A stretch of DNA of 64,000 nucleotides. Source: Paenibacillus etheri (GTDB taxonomy: Bacteria > Bacillota > Bacilli > Paenibacillales > Paenibacillaceae). Positions 10,163 through 24,931 of the stretch are shown here, piece by piece. Position 1 is the stretch's first letter; each line of letters opens with the position of its first letter. The position numbers and the translations under genes were made by a program. Below the pieces are notes generated by a model. The model did not search any database. It was not told the origin of the DNA and saw only the letters and a program-made list of their open reading frames with translations. Where the stretch lies: positions 359,140 to 423,139 of the forward strand of contig NZ_LCZJ02000019.1 in assembly GCF_001012825.1 (NCBI RefSeq), written 5' to 3'.

Positions 10163-10200
10163 ATAAAAAAGCCGAATGGATCGTTCTCATCCACTCAGCT
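10163..10200 (-). terminator. Terminator of the giant golvesin-domain gene
   Basis: On the minus strand AGCTGAGTGGAT pairs over all 12 positions with ATCCATTCGGCT (two G-U pairs) and is followed by TTTTTTATTT. It begins 8 bases after the stop codon. Confidence 0.8.
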
Positions 10201-10207
10201 CATAGGT

Positions 10208-15934
<5,727 letters not shown>

Positions 15935-15936
15935 TT

Positions 15937-16002
15937 ATCATAGCATGTCACATTACTGTGAAATTTCTTTAATTTTAAGAATTTCTTATAAGATTTTAAG
16001 TA
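15937..16002 (-). promoter_or_regulatory. Promoter with upstream activator element shared with the ABC operon
   Basis: Read on the minus strand there is an extended -10, TGC-TATGAT (TATGAT at 15942-15937), with no recognisable -35. Upstream, 15961-16002 holds a 42-base element containing CTTATAAGAAATTCTT and a second AGAAATT 18 bases on. The same element stands at 26815-26856 before the first permease gene at nearly the same distance from a TGC-TATTAT box (17 versus 18 bases). This architecture, two direct AGAAATT half-sites abutting a -35-less promoter, suits an AraC-type activator. The YesN-type regulator at 19.6-21.3 kb is the obvious candidate. Confidence 0.6.
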
Positions 16003-16009
16003 AAAAAGA

Positions 16010-16059
16010 GACCTACATCATAAATGACGGCTCAACTTCAGCCATTTATGATGTAGGTC
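16010..16059. terminator. Terminator of the SGNH hydrolase gene
   Basis: 17-bp perfect stem GACCTACATCATAAATG / CATTTATGATGTAGGTC with a 16-base loop, followed on the minus strand by TCTTTTTTAC. It separates the operon above from the promoter of the giant golvesin-domain gene. Confidence 0.85.
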
Positions 16060-16087
16060 TTCCAATTAGACAATGCCTAATGATCAA

Positions 16088-17296
16088 TTATAATGGCGGC
16101 TGCACCAATAACAACTTCCCAAGCTGGATCACCGTTTGATCATACCAATCTGGATGCTGCCGAACATGCTCTCTACTTCGTTCATTGCCGCATGCTTCAA
16201 ACACGGCCGCTTTGTCTGTCTTCTCGGTATCGATTTCAAAGCGAACCGTATGTTTTCCATTCGGGAGCTCCGGCAAGAATACATACTGATTTCGATTATG
16301 ATCGTTGTGTAGTGTGAATCGATCGATAATAAAGGGTTCCCCACCATCCACCGACACCTTCAATCTGCCAGAATCAGGCCCACCGATATCGAATAACCCG
16401 ATATGGGTTCCCTCGAACTGCACCATAATAGCCTCTCCAGGATCGACTGCTCGCCATAGGCCGGGGAACAGCCAATTGTACTCGCGCACTAAAGCAGAAT
16501 CATCGGGCGTCATGTAAGACCATCCTGCGGAAAAATTAGTAAGACCATCCAGTGACAGCATGGTCGCATACTCCCAAGGATTAGCCGGGACCAACGGATT
16601 CTGAGGCAAGTGATGTACTAACCTTCCCAGATGACCTCTGAGTTCGATAATTGTCTCAAATGATCGGGTGATCGTATCCGTGTAAATCTGGTGTCCTTCG
16701 GGAATGGTCGGATGGATCGAATCATGTGTAAAAATAATGGCTCCGGAAATGGACACGTCTTCCCTTGAGGTAAAAACGAGTTTTCCCTCCGACACCAAGT
16801 GACTGACCGCTACGCCCAGATGAATCGAAGGAATACCATAATAGTCGGCCACTTCCTCTTGCATTAGAGCTCCCTTCTGGTATTCCCCAGACTGAAATAA
16901 GGCCACATCCCGCTCCTTCAGCGTATAAACGAACAGGATATCGGTAAACCGGCTCCGCTTGCGGATCTGACGGACAATCCCTTCGATCCGCGCCTTGGAT
17001 TCGGGATCTCCGCCATCGTTACCGACAAATTCAACAAATACTAGATCAGGACGATGACGCAGTACATCTGTCTCCAAACGGGCACATCCCAAATCCGATC
17101 CTGTCCCATTAATGCCTGCATTCACAGAGCGGATATCCGCCTGGGGATATTTCTCACGAAGCCAATCCGCCGTCATGACCCTGTAACCTTCAGAACGGGT
17201 ATTACTGCCGCCGAAATAGACGATTGTTACGGTATCCCCATTTTCCAATTTCTGAATTATATTGGGGAGCCCTCTACGAGGGAATAATTCCTTCAT
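16088..17296 (-). CDS. SGNH/GDSL-family hydrolase (likely carbohydrate esterase)
   Basis: 402 aa from MKELFPRRGL, which has AGGTGA 7 bases upstream. A second in-frame ATG at 17317 overlaps the stop of the FAD gene (ATGA) but has no visible binding site. SGNH blocks are visible: block I VYFGGSNTRSEGY with the nucleophile Ser, block II/III NAGINGTGSDLG and FVGNDGG, and a late HDSIHPT supplying Asp and His. The C-terminal 130 residues look like a beta-rich carbohydrate-binding or accessory domain. No signal peptide, so it probably acts in the cytosol on imported oligosaccharides, for example in deacetylation. It is the last gene of the run starting with the YesM sensor and ends at a strong terminator. 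Confidence 0.75.
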   Translation of the reverse strand: MKELFPRRGLPNIIQKLENGDTVTIVYFGGSNTRSEGYRVMTADWLREKYPQADIRSVNAGINGTGSDLGCARLETDVLRHRPDLVFVEFVGNDGGDPESKARIEGIVRQIRKRSRFTDILFVYTLKERDVALFQSGEYQKGALMQEEVADYYGIPSIHLGVAVSHLVSEGKLVFTSREDVSISGAIIFTHDSIHPTIPEGHQIYTDTITRSFETIIELRGHLGRLVHHLPQNPLVPANPWEYATMLSLDGLTNFSAGWSYMTPDDSALVREYNWLFPGLWRAVDPGEAIMVQFEGTHIGLFDIGGPDSGRLKVSVDGGEPFIIDRFTLHNDHNRNQYVFLPELPNGKHTVRFEIDTEKTDKAAVFEACGNERSREHVRQHPDWYDQTVIQLGKLLLVQPPL

Positions 17297-17313
17297 CGTG
17301 ACTTCACCTGACC

Positions 17314-19530
17314 TCATTTATCAATTTTAGGAGCAAACCATTTTACAGCAAATACTTCAAAATAAGGCGAACCATAAGTTGCGCAGAAATTAATCCGGAT
17401 TCGGGTTACACGTTTCGCATCCACCTTATGTTTATTCAACGTGAGATAATTTCCACGAGTTATGATTTTACTCTCGGTTCCGTCTTCTAAGGTCAAGGTC
17501 ATATCGTAATCTTGGATAAGGGACTCGATTGGGTCGTTAAAATGCTCCAAATCCAGCTGTGAATTGAAAACAAGATGGATTTCGTCCAGATTTTTGGGGC
17601 TGGCAAAACAGAATTCCAACCATTCCTGTCCTTCCGTACGTTTAGAAATCCAGCTGTTCGGCAGACCATAAGGTCTGGAGAAGCCGTTGACGACATTTTC
17701 AGGACTATACATATTCTGGGATGGTAACAGATCCTTGAAGCAAATGCTCTTATTAAATTTCTTCAGTCTGGATGGCTCTTCCGATCTATAATGGAAGCTG
17801 ACCGCTCCTGTCATTTTCTCTTCATTTCCGTAGACGGCAAGGCTCGTCGTACCTTCCAATACGATGTAGATTTTGTCGTCAGCCGGTTTCTTGCACCCCA
17901 AGTTTAACGTAATCCAGTCGTCATGACCGGCTGCAATAACCAAGCGGTAGTCTTTCAACTCACTGGTGGGAATGTAATTTTCCTTCCGTTCCCCGCCAAA
18001 CAGCTTCACATGCAATGTTTCCGAATGCTCGGAACTATTTTTAATTTTGATTCGTACGCTTTCAGCCTCGGCTGTCTGAATCGGAAAGACCAAACATAAC
18101 CCTTTCTCCAAGGGAATCTCTTCGCTTGGATGAAGATTGTTATAGCTGCGCTGAGACGAGGCTCGAATAGTTAATCCGTCAGCGAAGTAAGGATCCAATT
18201 CTTCTTGAAGCCCTACAATCGTTTGCCCGTCTCGAAGCAGCAGCGCCTGCAGCTCCCCCATATGATCTTCGACTATGGCCGCTGGGTCTACCTCATATTT
18301 CAAACATAACGAAGCAGCCGTTCCAACTGCCTGCCCCATACAACCGCAGGTTGCCATTACCCTTGTAGATCCGAAAGCCACATGAGTAGCACTTATATTG
18401 CGACCAGCGAACATAAGATTAGGAATATTTCGTGAATATAAACTGCGGAAAGGGATATTGTACAATCCAGGTACGAAATTCCAAGCTGTAGCCGGTCCGT
18501 CATCGTAGATGCCCTTATTAGCATGTAAATCCATATACCATCCACCGACGGATACAGCATCTTCGAAATGCGGCTTTGCTGTAAGATCATTCTGAGACAA
18601 CATGTGATCACCAATAAACCGCCTCGACTCCCGCTTTCCCGGAATCGGGCATACATAATCCAAGATGAGATTGTCTACATCATCAAATTCGCCGCTATTT
18701 TTGATATAATCCCAAATCCCATACACCAATTTCCGCAGTTCCAATGCGATGTCTTCATTATTCTTGATAATATCCATATGTCCACCGTATTCCAGCCACC
18801 ACAATCCACCAAGCCCGTTGATTTTTCTTGGTAAAGCCCGATGGTTTAAGCCTTTTCTGATACTATCGAAAAAGGCCAACTTCGTAATATCATATGCAAA
18901 GCCAGGTCTTTTGTATGGAACGGAATATTCTACGTCACGGGCTTGAAACAAGATCGTATCGCCCATGGTGTAATGGTCCGCCACTTCAGGAGCCAATTCT
19001 TCCTTGTATTCATGCTTCGCTTCTCTCCCCCATCGGAAGAGAGCACCTGCTTGATATCCGACAACTCCATCTCCGGAGCAATCGATGTAGGATTGGCTTT
19101 CAAAACGAAATTTTCTTTCGGAAGCCAATTGAAGGCCCTCCACCCATTTAATTCTGCCGTTCTCCATGCCCGTTTCATGCACGCATGTATTCAGAAATAG
19201 AGAAATGTTAGGCTCACCATAGACCATATCCAACAAGACCGTATCCGAAAGCGAAAGCATAAGCTTCTTGTTGTATACCGGATTATAGTGAAAAATCTTC
19301 AACTTGAGTTCTTCCACCAACCCGCCCTCGCGTGCATAATAGGATGGACTGTTTCCGAGATATGCCGACCCGTTGATATGAACCCTGACCTCGCTGCTCG
19401 CATTTCCCCCAAGAACCGGTCGATCATTAATAAGTGAAACCTGCAGCCCTTGGCGTGCGGCAGCAATGGCAGCGCATATCCCAGCAATACCTCCACCTAC
19501 GACGGTTACATCTGCTTTAATAAGCTCCAT
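17314..19530 (-). CDS. FAD-dependent oxidoreductase with C-terminal discoidin-like domain
   Basis: 738 aa from MELIKADVTVV; an upstream ATG (19545) overlaps the GGAGG binding site and is unlikely. The N-terminus has the dinucleotide-binding motif VVGGGIAGICAA with the following basic and acidic strand ends, and NDRPVLGGNASSEV, typical of the FAD_oxidored (PF12831) family found in sugar-degradation clusters of Paenibacillus and Bacteroidetes. A second FAD-contact segment, NLMFAGRNISATHVAFGS, is near residue 380. The last 130 residues (WLEFCF, DEIHLVFNS, RIRINF) look like an F5/8 type C beta-sandwich. No signal peptide. It may oxidise a sugar alcohol or uronate derivative, but the substrate is unknown. 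The SGNH gene follows with a 4-base or no overlap. Confidence 0.8.
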   Translation of the reverse strand: MELIKADVTVVGGGIAGICAAIAAARQGLQVSLINDRPVLGGNASSEVRVHINGSAYLGNSPSYYAREGGLVEELKLKIFHYNPVYNKKLMLSLSDTVLLDMVYGEPNISLFLNTCVHETGMENGRIKWVEGLQLASERKFRFESQSYIDCSGDGVVGYQAGALFRWGREAKHEYKEELAPEVADHYTMGDTILFQARDVEYSVPYKRPGFAYDITKLAFFDSIRKGLNHRALPRKINGLGGLWWLEYGGHMDIIKNNEDIALELRKLVYGIWDYIKNSGEFDDVDNLILDYVCPIPGKRESRRFIGDHMLSQNDLTAKPHFEDAVSVGGWYMDLHANKGIYDDGPATAWNFVPGLYNIPFRSLYSRNIPNLMFAGRNISATHVAFGSTRVMATCGCMGQAVGTAASLCLKYEVDPAAIVEDHMGELQALLLRDGQTIVGLQEELDPYFADGLTIRASSQRSYNNLHPSEEIPLEKGLCLVFPIQTAEAESVRIKIKNSSEHSETLHVKLFGGERKENYIPTSELKDYRLVIAAGHDDWITLNLGCKKPADDKIYIVLEGTTSLAVYGNEEKMTGAVSFHYRSEEPSRLKKFNKSICFKDLLPSQNMYSPENVVNGFSRPYGLPNSWISKRTEGQEWLEFCFASPKNLDEIHLVFNSQLDLEHFNDPIESLIQDYDMTLTLEDGTESKIITRGNYLTLNKHKVDAKRVTRIRINFCATYGSPYFEVFAVKWFAPKIDK

Positions 19531-19629
19531 TTTGATAACCTCCATGATTAGATCCTTCTATCATGGTAATCCTTTTGATGCTCTTTTTTTTACATGATAT
19601 CGCGAGAAATTTATACATTTTTTGCAACC

Positions 19630-21255
19630 TTATTTGGATTCATACCGTGTCATTTTTATCCGATATTGCTTAGGCGTATCACCCGTATATTCTTTAAATA
19701 ATTTACAGAAATAACCTTCATTAACAATTCCTACTTCCTCGCACAATTCCAATAAAGAATAATCCCGAACATTTAACAGCTCGAGAGCTAATTGAATTTT
19801 TTTACGGTTGATGTAGCTGATAACGCCCTCGTTCATTGTTTTTTTGAATAAGCTGCTGAAATACGATGGAGCTAAATTCACTTCCTCGGCAATCGCCTCC
19901 AGCGTTAATCGCTGTTTCAGGTGTTTCTCTATAAACCGCATAGCGCTCATGATTTCTATACGATGTAAAAGTTGGCCAGCGTGTACATATTCGAAGGTGA
20001 AGTCGCCAATATAGGCAAGCTGCTCCCGAAATGTCATAAATTTTATTGGAAACTCTGATGCATCCGTGGTCAACGAGTTCCCCGATTTAAATTTCGCAGT
20101 AATGTCTCTGTACAAGTCTTGAAGCATAGGTGCCATGAGGGACTTATGGATTTTATATTTCGTCACAAATTGGTTTAAATCAGAGAGTTCTTTCTCCAGC
20201 TCTTCCTTGGAAACTTTTCTTTGTATCCATGTGAGAAAATCAGCCAGTTTCAGCTGAAAGTCCTCCTTTTTGTCATTACGGTAATGGAACCGATGCATGG
20301 GTGTTTTGACTACTTTCTCTTCATGATAATAGAAATCCTCACTCACGTTATTAGCTTCCATGTAAGCTTGTTTGATGGATTCCCAGCCTCGGTGCGGACC
20401 TCCAAAAGCGACGGATACCCTTTGATTCAAATATTGATGTAAATGGGAGACGATCTGACTACCCAATGAATGGCAAGCATATTCCGTATCCATATCACTG
20501 CGATTATTTTCCCAGGAAAGAAAGCCGATAAAACGATTATCGGATAGATCCGCAGCTACACCTCTGCCACCATTCACCACCGTTTCTTCGATTATATTCG
20601 TAATCGCATATTTCAAGATGTTTTGATCAGACGCTGAATAATCGTTTCGGAAACTTTCATACAGATTCATTTCAACAATGAAACAGCAATAGTTGGCTTG
20701 AAAGAAATGGAATTGCATGCGATTGGCAAAATCCGATGCCCGATGAGAAGGAATTTCGCCTCTGATAAGCTCGTTAAAAAATTGCTTGCGGACTCTATAT
20801 TTATTTTCAAGCACGGATACGTTTAACGATTGAAATTCCGCTTCTTTTTTCTTAACCTCGTTGACAATCCCGGCTGCCTTATCTAAAGCGCGATCCAAAT
20901 CGGCATCCCTGAGCGGAACCTTAACAATGTACTCCAATACGTTAGCTTGAATAGCTCTCTGGGCGTACTCAAAAGATGAATAGGCGGTCAAAAGAATGTA
21001 TTGAGTATGGGGAAGCTTTGGCTTTAGTTGCTCAATCATGGAAATTCCATCCATTCGCGGCATAACGATATCAGATATCACGATATCCGGCTTAAGCTTT
21101 ACGATCTCCTCTATCCCCTTCAGCCCATTATTCGCTTTTCCCACTAAATGAAATCGCTTATCCCTATGGGAGAGCTCGTTAAAAAACAATTCCAATCTCT
21201 GAATGATCAGATCTTCATCGTCAACAATGAAGCAGGTGTATTCTCTCACCATCAT
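19630..21255 (-). CDS. yesN: YesN-type response regulator, AraC family
   Basis: 541 aa. The receiver domain (1-125) has the acidic pair D12/D13 and phospho-acceptor D62 in VISDIVMPRMDG. A long middle region follows, and the C-terminal double helix-turn-helix of the AraC/XylS type spans about 435-541 (LTLEAIAEEVNLAPSYFSSL, GYFCKLFKEYTG). GGAGA lies 7 bases before the ATG, which overlaps the sensor stop codon in ATGA, so translation of the pair is coupled. It should activate genes for import and breakdown of an extracellular glycan. The duplicated element at 15961-16002 and 26815-26856 is my candidate operator. Confidence 0.9.
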   Translation of the reverse strand: MMVREYTCFIVDDEDLIIQRLELFFNELSHRDKRFHLVGKANNGLKGIEEIVKLKPDIVISDIVMPRMDGISMIEQLKPKLPHTQYILLTAYSSFEYAQRAIQANVLEYIVKVPLRDADLDRALDKAAGIVNEVKKKEAEFQSLNVSVLENKYRVRKQFFNELIRGEIPSHRASDFANRMQFHFFQANYCCFIVEMNLYESFRNDYSASDQNILKYAITNIIEETVVNGGRGVAADLSDNRFIGFLSWENNRSDMDTEYACHSLGSQIVSHLHQYLNQRVSVAFGGPHRGWESIKQAYMEANNVSEDFYYHEEKVVKTPMHRFHYRNDKKEDFQLKLADFLTWIQRKVSKEELEKELSDLNQFVTKYKIHKSLMAPMLQDLYRDITAKFKSGNSLTTDASEFPIKFMTFREQLAYIGDFTFEYVHAGQLLHRIEIMSAMRFIEKHLKQRLTLEAIAEEVNLAPSYFSSLFKKTMNEGVISYINRKKIQLALELLNVRDYSLLELCEEVGIVNEGYFCKLFKEYTGDTPKQYRIKMTRYESK

Positions 21256-22991
21256 GCATCTCCTTTAAACAAGTCTGCTGGGAATAAGGCGCGAACTCGG
21301 GTTATTTCCTTAGGTATGCTTATGATTTGGAGTCCGAACTGTTCTCCGTAGTGAAGTCTTATTCTGCCATGAATATTATTTAACCCGATTCTTTTCCTTT
21401 TTACTTCCACATCACTTGGTTCTGAAATTAAAATATGCTTTATTTTATCAGTTGGAATTCCCTCGCCTTGATCAACTACTTCTATGATGACGATGCCGCC
21501 CTCCCTGTACGCATGAATAGTAATTGGGCCTTCAATTGCCCCTCCGTTATAACCATGGAAGATACTATTCTCCACAAGGGGCTGCAGCAGCATTCGAAAA
21601 ACTGGAAAATCTATTAACCCTGCTTCGATATTTTCAATCAAGTGGAAGTTCCTGTTATAGCGGATGTTCTGGATCGCGATATAGTCCGATACATTTTGCA
21701 ATTCCTGACGTAGTGAAACCTTCTCCGAAGCATCGGCTATCCCATATTCCAATATTGAAATGAGAGACTCTATCACCACATCTACTTTCTCTATTTGTCC
21801 GAGTCGTATGACATTGCTGATAGAACCAAGCGTGTTATACAGAAAATGAGGGTTTATTTGAGACTGCAGCACTTGGATTTCAAGCTTCCGCTCAAGTTCA
21901 TTTGAAAGCTCAGCTTCCCGAATCAGTTCCACAATTTGCTGCAGCATACGATCGAATGCTCGGGAGAGATCTCCAAACTCATCGTTTCGGTTAATCGATA
22001 TTGTAGTAGTGAGGATGCCTTGCTCCACCCGCTTCATTTTTGTTTTGAGTGCATAGAGTGGGTTCCTTATATATTTGGCAATAAAAAAGGAAATGAACAG
22101 GCTTAAGAGAAAACCTGCAGCTAGAAGCCCGATATAATAGGTTTCCAATCTGGACAAAGCAGCTTTCAAGCGTGATTCATCGTTGATCGAGATGATGGTC
22201 CAGTTGAATTTCTCAGTCGGTTTTTTCAGAAGGGAGACCGGAATGCCATCCTTGGTATGTAGTTGAAGGCTTGTTTCTGTAGTATCCAGAAGTTGTTCCG
22301 CTGACGTTTCCCCGATTGAAAAAGTATGATCTTGAATATTCAGTGGTCCTTTATTTTCCGAAAATCCGGCAATAATCTTCCCCGATGCGGTGATTAGAGC
22401 CAAATTCATTTGTTCTTGTTTATTAATCTTGAACAAGGTTTCTTCAATGGCATTTAGATCCAAATCTATCGCAATGGCCATAGGAAACGGAGCGCCGTTC
22501 AGATATCGAACCATCGTAACTGTCCAGCCGGAATATTTAGATTTGTAAGGATCACTGACGAATGTAGTCCTTCTGTTCTTATCAGCCGCATCAAACAAAG
22601 GTTCTCTTTCAGCTAAAGGTTCATCGAATATTCGGGTAGGTGTACTTCCGCCTAAAATGGATAAATCACTTTTGATCAAATAAATATTACTGACGTAATT
22701 ACTGTTGAGTTCATACAGCTCTCTTAATTGCTTTTTAATCACTTCCGTATTGTCAATGTTGGCTTTCACCGATGTCTCGACCGAGAACAGCATCGTTTGG
22801 AAGGAGGAAAAATTAACTGTGAAATACTGATCTACTTTGTCAAGTATTTGGTTGGTGTAATAAATGTCAGTGGTTCTTATTTCCTTTTGGACATAGCGAT
22901 AAGACAATTGGCTGATCAAGATTATGCAGCTTAATACAAATGCAAACACGATAAAAAATAGTTTTAAAGGCAAGCTGATTCTTCTTCGCAT
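21252..22991 (-). CDS. yesM: YesM-type sensor histidine kinase
   Basis: 579 aa. Transmembrane helix 1 about 10-30, extracellular sensor (Cache-like) 31-285, transmembrane helix 2 about 287-307, HAMP 308-360, and a His_kinase (LytS/YesM) domain with QINPHFLYNTLGSI, where the His is the phosphorylation site. The HATPase region has the N-box PLVENSIFHG and the G-box VDQGEGIP. It forms a two-component system with the downstream regulator (4-base overlap). The gene is co-directional with the ABC transporter genes above it, separated from them by a 288-base gap full of hairpins. Confidence 0.92.
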   Translation of the reverse strand: MRRRISLPLKLFFIVFAFVLSCIILISQLSYRYVQKEIRTTDIYYTNQILDKVDQYFTVNFSSFQTMLFSVETSVKANIDNTEVIKKQLRELYELNSNYVSNIYLIKSDLSILGGSTPTRIFDEPLAEREPLFDAADKNRRTTFVSDPYKSKYSGWTVTMVRYLNGAPFPMAIAIDLDLNAIEETLFKINKQEQMNLALITASGKIIAGFSENKGPLNIQDHTFSIGETSAEQLLDTTETSLQLHTKDGIPVSLLKKPTEKFNWTIISINDESRLKAALSRLETYYIGLLAAGFLLSLFISFFIAKYIRNPLYALKTKMKRVEQGILTTTISINRNDEFGDLSRAFDRMLQQIVELIREAELSNELERKLEIQVLQSQINPHFLYNTLGSISNVIRLGQIEKVDVVIESLISILEYGIADASEKVSLRQELQNVSDYIAIQNIRYNRNFHLIENIEAGLIDFPVFRMLLQPLVENSIFHGYNGGAIEGPITIHAYREGGIVIIEVVDQGEGIPTDKIKHILISEPSDVEVKRKRIGLNNIHGRIRLHYGEQFGLQIISIPKEITRVRALFPADLFKGDA

Positions 22992-23041
22992 CTATCATCT
23001 TCCTTTTAAATCTGTAGTAAACAAATAATAGCATATGATAA

Positions 23042-23088
23042 GAAGAAACGCCTTCGGCGTCCTTTTTAAGGACGATAAGCGTTTCTTC
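23042..23088. repeat. Palindromic REP-like element, copy A
   Basis: GAAGAAACGC ... GCGTTTCTTC with an inner GTCCTT/AAGGAC stem. It is an inverted, about 80% identical partner of the palindrome at 23232-23271. It lies in the 5' leader of the sensor kinase gene. Confidence 0.6.
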
Positions 23089-23144
23089 GAAAAATAGAAG
23101 GATAAAGTATAAAGTAAAACTTATACTTTCTTATATTTCAATAA

Positions 23145-23172
23145 AGAGAGGGGCTAATTATAGCCACTCTCT
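23145..23172 (-). terminator. Terminator of the solute-binding protein gene
   Basis: On the minus strand AGAGAGTGGCTA / TAGCCCCTCTCT with a 4-base loop is followed by TTTATT. It lies 108 bases after the solute-binding protein stop codon. Confidence 0.6.
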
Positions 23173-23231
23173 TTGTTTAAATGATAAGAATTTATATGCT
23201 TCGCGCATAAATGTTCCTTATCTTTCTCGCT

Positions 23232-23271
23232 GAAACGGTACCGTCCTTTAAAAGGACGGCGAAGCCGTTTC
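23232..23271. repeat. Palindromic REP-like element, copy B (may also terminate)
   Basis: GAAACGG ... CCGTTTC with the inner CCGTCCTTT / AAAGGACGG stem, 8 bases past the solute-binding protein stop. It is the inverted counterpart of copy A at 23042-23088, so the two bracket a 143-base AT-rich stretch. Confidence 0.6.
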
Positions 23272-23279
23272 TACTTGAT

Positions 23280-24866
23280 TTACTTGATTAAGCCTGCTTC
23301 TTTAAATTGCTTGATTACTGAGTCCTTATATTTCTGCATGTCAAACTTGGTTTCCAATGTATTGAGGAAATTGTCCCAGCTCGAAAGAGGTTCTTTGCCA
23401 GTCATAAATTTGACCAAGCTTTCATTAATATAACGTTGGCGGTCAGCTGCCAATGAATCGCTCGGGTCTTCAGTCAATAAATTCCCGGGCAAAGTAGCCG
23501 CCACGTATTTCTGATTGTTCTCAAAAGCTTCTGCCGTCTTAGGATTCTGGAAGCTGAAGTACTCAGCATCATCACCACGACGCGGCATTCTATAATGATC
23601 GACCCATAGGTACTTTTCTTTCATTTCCTTTGATAATTCGGAGGTTTTATTTTTGATCTTGCCGTCCACCAAATCCCAATGAATCCCTTTAATTCCGTAT
23701 GCAAAATTCGGATAGGCTTCTTTGTCCGTAAAGAGATAATTCAGCATGGACAAGATCCGAATGATTTTGTCCTTATTCGCTTTTTTGGATATGGCCCATG
23801 AATTGCCTTGGAACGATTTTCTCTCTACAATTTGATCACCATAAGGACCTGTCATTGGAGGAATGACGATCCATTCCGGCACCTCTCCACTGATTTCTTT
23901 CATTTTCTGCTGATAATCTGGTTCCAGCCTGCGGGCATCTCTTATCATGAAGCCAACTTTACCCTTAAATAACTTTTGGTCCAACAAATCGGGAGTATTC
24001 ATCGTCACCCAGTCTGGATCTACCACTTTGGCTTCCATCATTTTATTAATATAAGCGAGCGCTTCTTTCATTTTTGGGTCGGTATACAGGAACACCGGTT
24101 CATTGTCTTTCACATCAATGGCTGAGGGAGGATTGACGCCAAACATCCACATCAAACTATCGAAGCCGTAGGTTTGAAGATTGCCTTCTTTATTCATACC
24201 GCCTATGAATCCGTACGTATCGTTTTTGCCATTACCGTCTGGGTCTTTCTCTGTAAAGGCTTTCATAACATCGAATAACTCGTCAGGTGTCGTTGGTACT
24301 TCCATATTTAGCTTTTTCAGCCAATCATTGCGGATGAAGAAGCTCCGACTGATACCGTTTACATTATCATAACCTGGAACTCCAATGGTTTTTCCTTGAT
24401 AGGACATCGCCTCCCAGGAGTCGTTGCTAAAACGTTTCTGCAATTCAGGAAATTGATCCAAATACGGTGTCAAATCCGCAAGAACGCCTTGGTCATAATA
24501 TTGCGCGAGATCAGCCCGGCTCTTCAAGAAGATCAAATCTGGAATATCTCCGCCCGCAATGAGCGTATTTAATTTAGTCGTTGCTTGCCCTGATTGAGGA
24601 ATCAGCATTTCCAAGTCGATATTCACTGCTTTTTCCAACATTTGGCGTTGGATATCTTCTTCACGGGGAGGAATCGGAGCAGCAGCATTGAAAGTACCTT
24701 GGTTAAACATCGAAATTTTCAATTTGGTTTCAAAGGGACTAGACTGGCCTTGTGAATTACTCGAAGCTGTCGATGTAACCTCTTTTTGTTCCCCACATCC
24801 TGACAATACCGTTCCCACACCGACCATTGCTGTCAGAATAGCAAATGTAATCGCTTTACGTTGCAT
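23280..24866 (-). CDS. Extracellular solute-binding lipoprotein of a sugar ABC transporter (LipO/YtcQ type)
   Basis: 528 aa. The lipoprotein signal ends in the lipobox VLSGC with Cys24 as lipidation site, followed by a Ser/Gln-rich linker. The mature part has the large solute-binding family 1 layout typical of Paenibacillus LipO/YtcQ proteins: LNTLIAGGDIPDLIF, DPDGNGKNDTYGF (a calcium-like DxNxD segment) and WAISKKANKDKIIRIL. It should capture oligosaccharides outside the membrane for the two permeases upstream in the same operon. No ATPase gene is present, as usual for this family, which shares MsmX-type ATPases. Confidence 0.9.
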   Translation of the reverse strand: MQRKAITFAILTAMVGVGTVLSGCGEQKEVTSTASSNSQGQSSPFETKLKISMFNQGTFNAAAPIPPREEDIQRQMLEKAVNIDLEMLIPQSGQATTKLNTLIAGGDIPDLIFLKSRADLAQYYDQGVLADLTPYLDQFPELQKRFSNDSWEAMSYQGKTIGVPGYDNVNGISRSFFIRNDWLKKLNMEVPTTPDELFDVMKAFTEKDPDGNGKNDTYGFIGGMNKEGNLQTYGFDSLMWMFGVNPPSAIDVKDNEPVFLYTDPKMKEALAYINKMMEAKVVDPDWVTMNTPDLLDQKLFKGKVGFMIRDARRLEPDYQQKMKEISGEVPEWIVIPPMTGPYGDQIVERKSFQGNSWAISKKANKDKIIRILSMLNYLFTDKEAYPNFAYGIKGIHWDLVDGKIKNKTSELSKEMKEKYLWVDHYRMPRRGDDAEYFSFQNPKTAEAFENNQKYVAATLPGNLLTEDPSDSLAADRQRYINESLVKFMTGKEPLSSWDNFLNTLETKFDMQKYKDSVIKQFKEAGLIK

Positions 24867-24931
24867 AATGACCTCTCCTTTGCTTCTATATTATCACGGT
24901 TTCCCCGTAACAACTCAGGTTGGAATATCTT

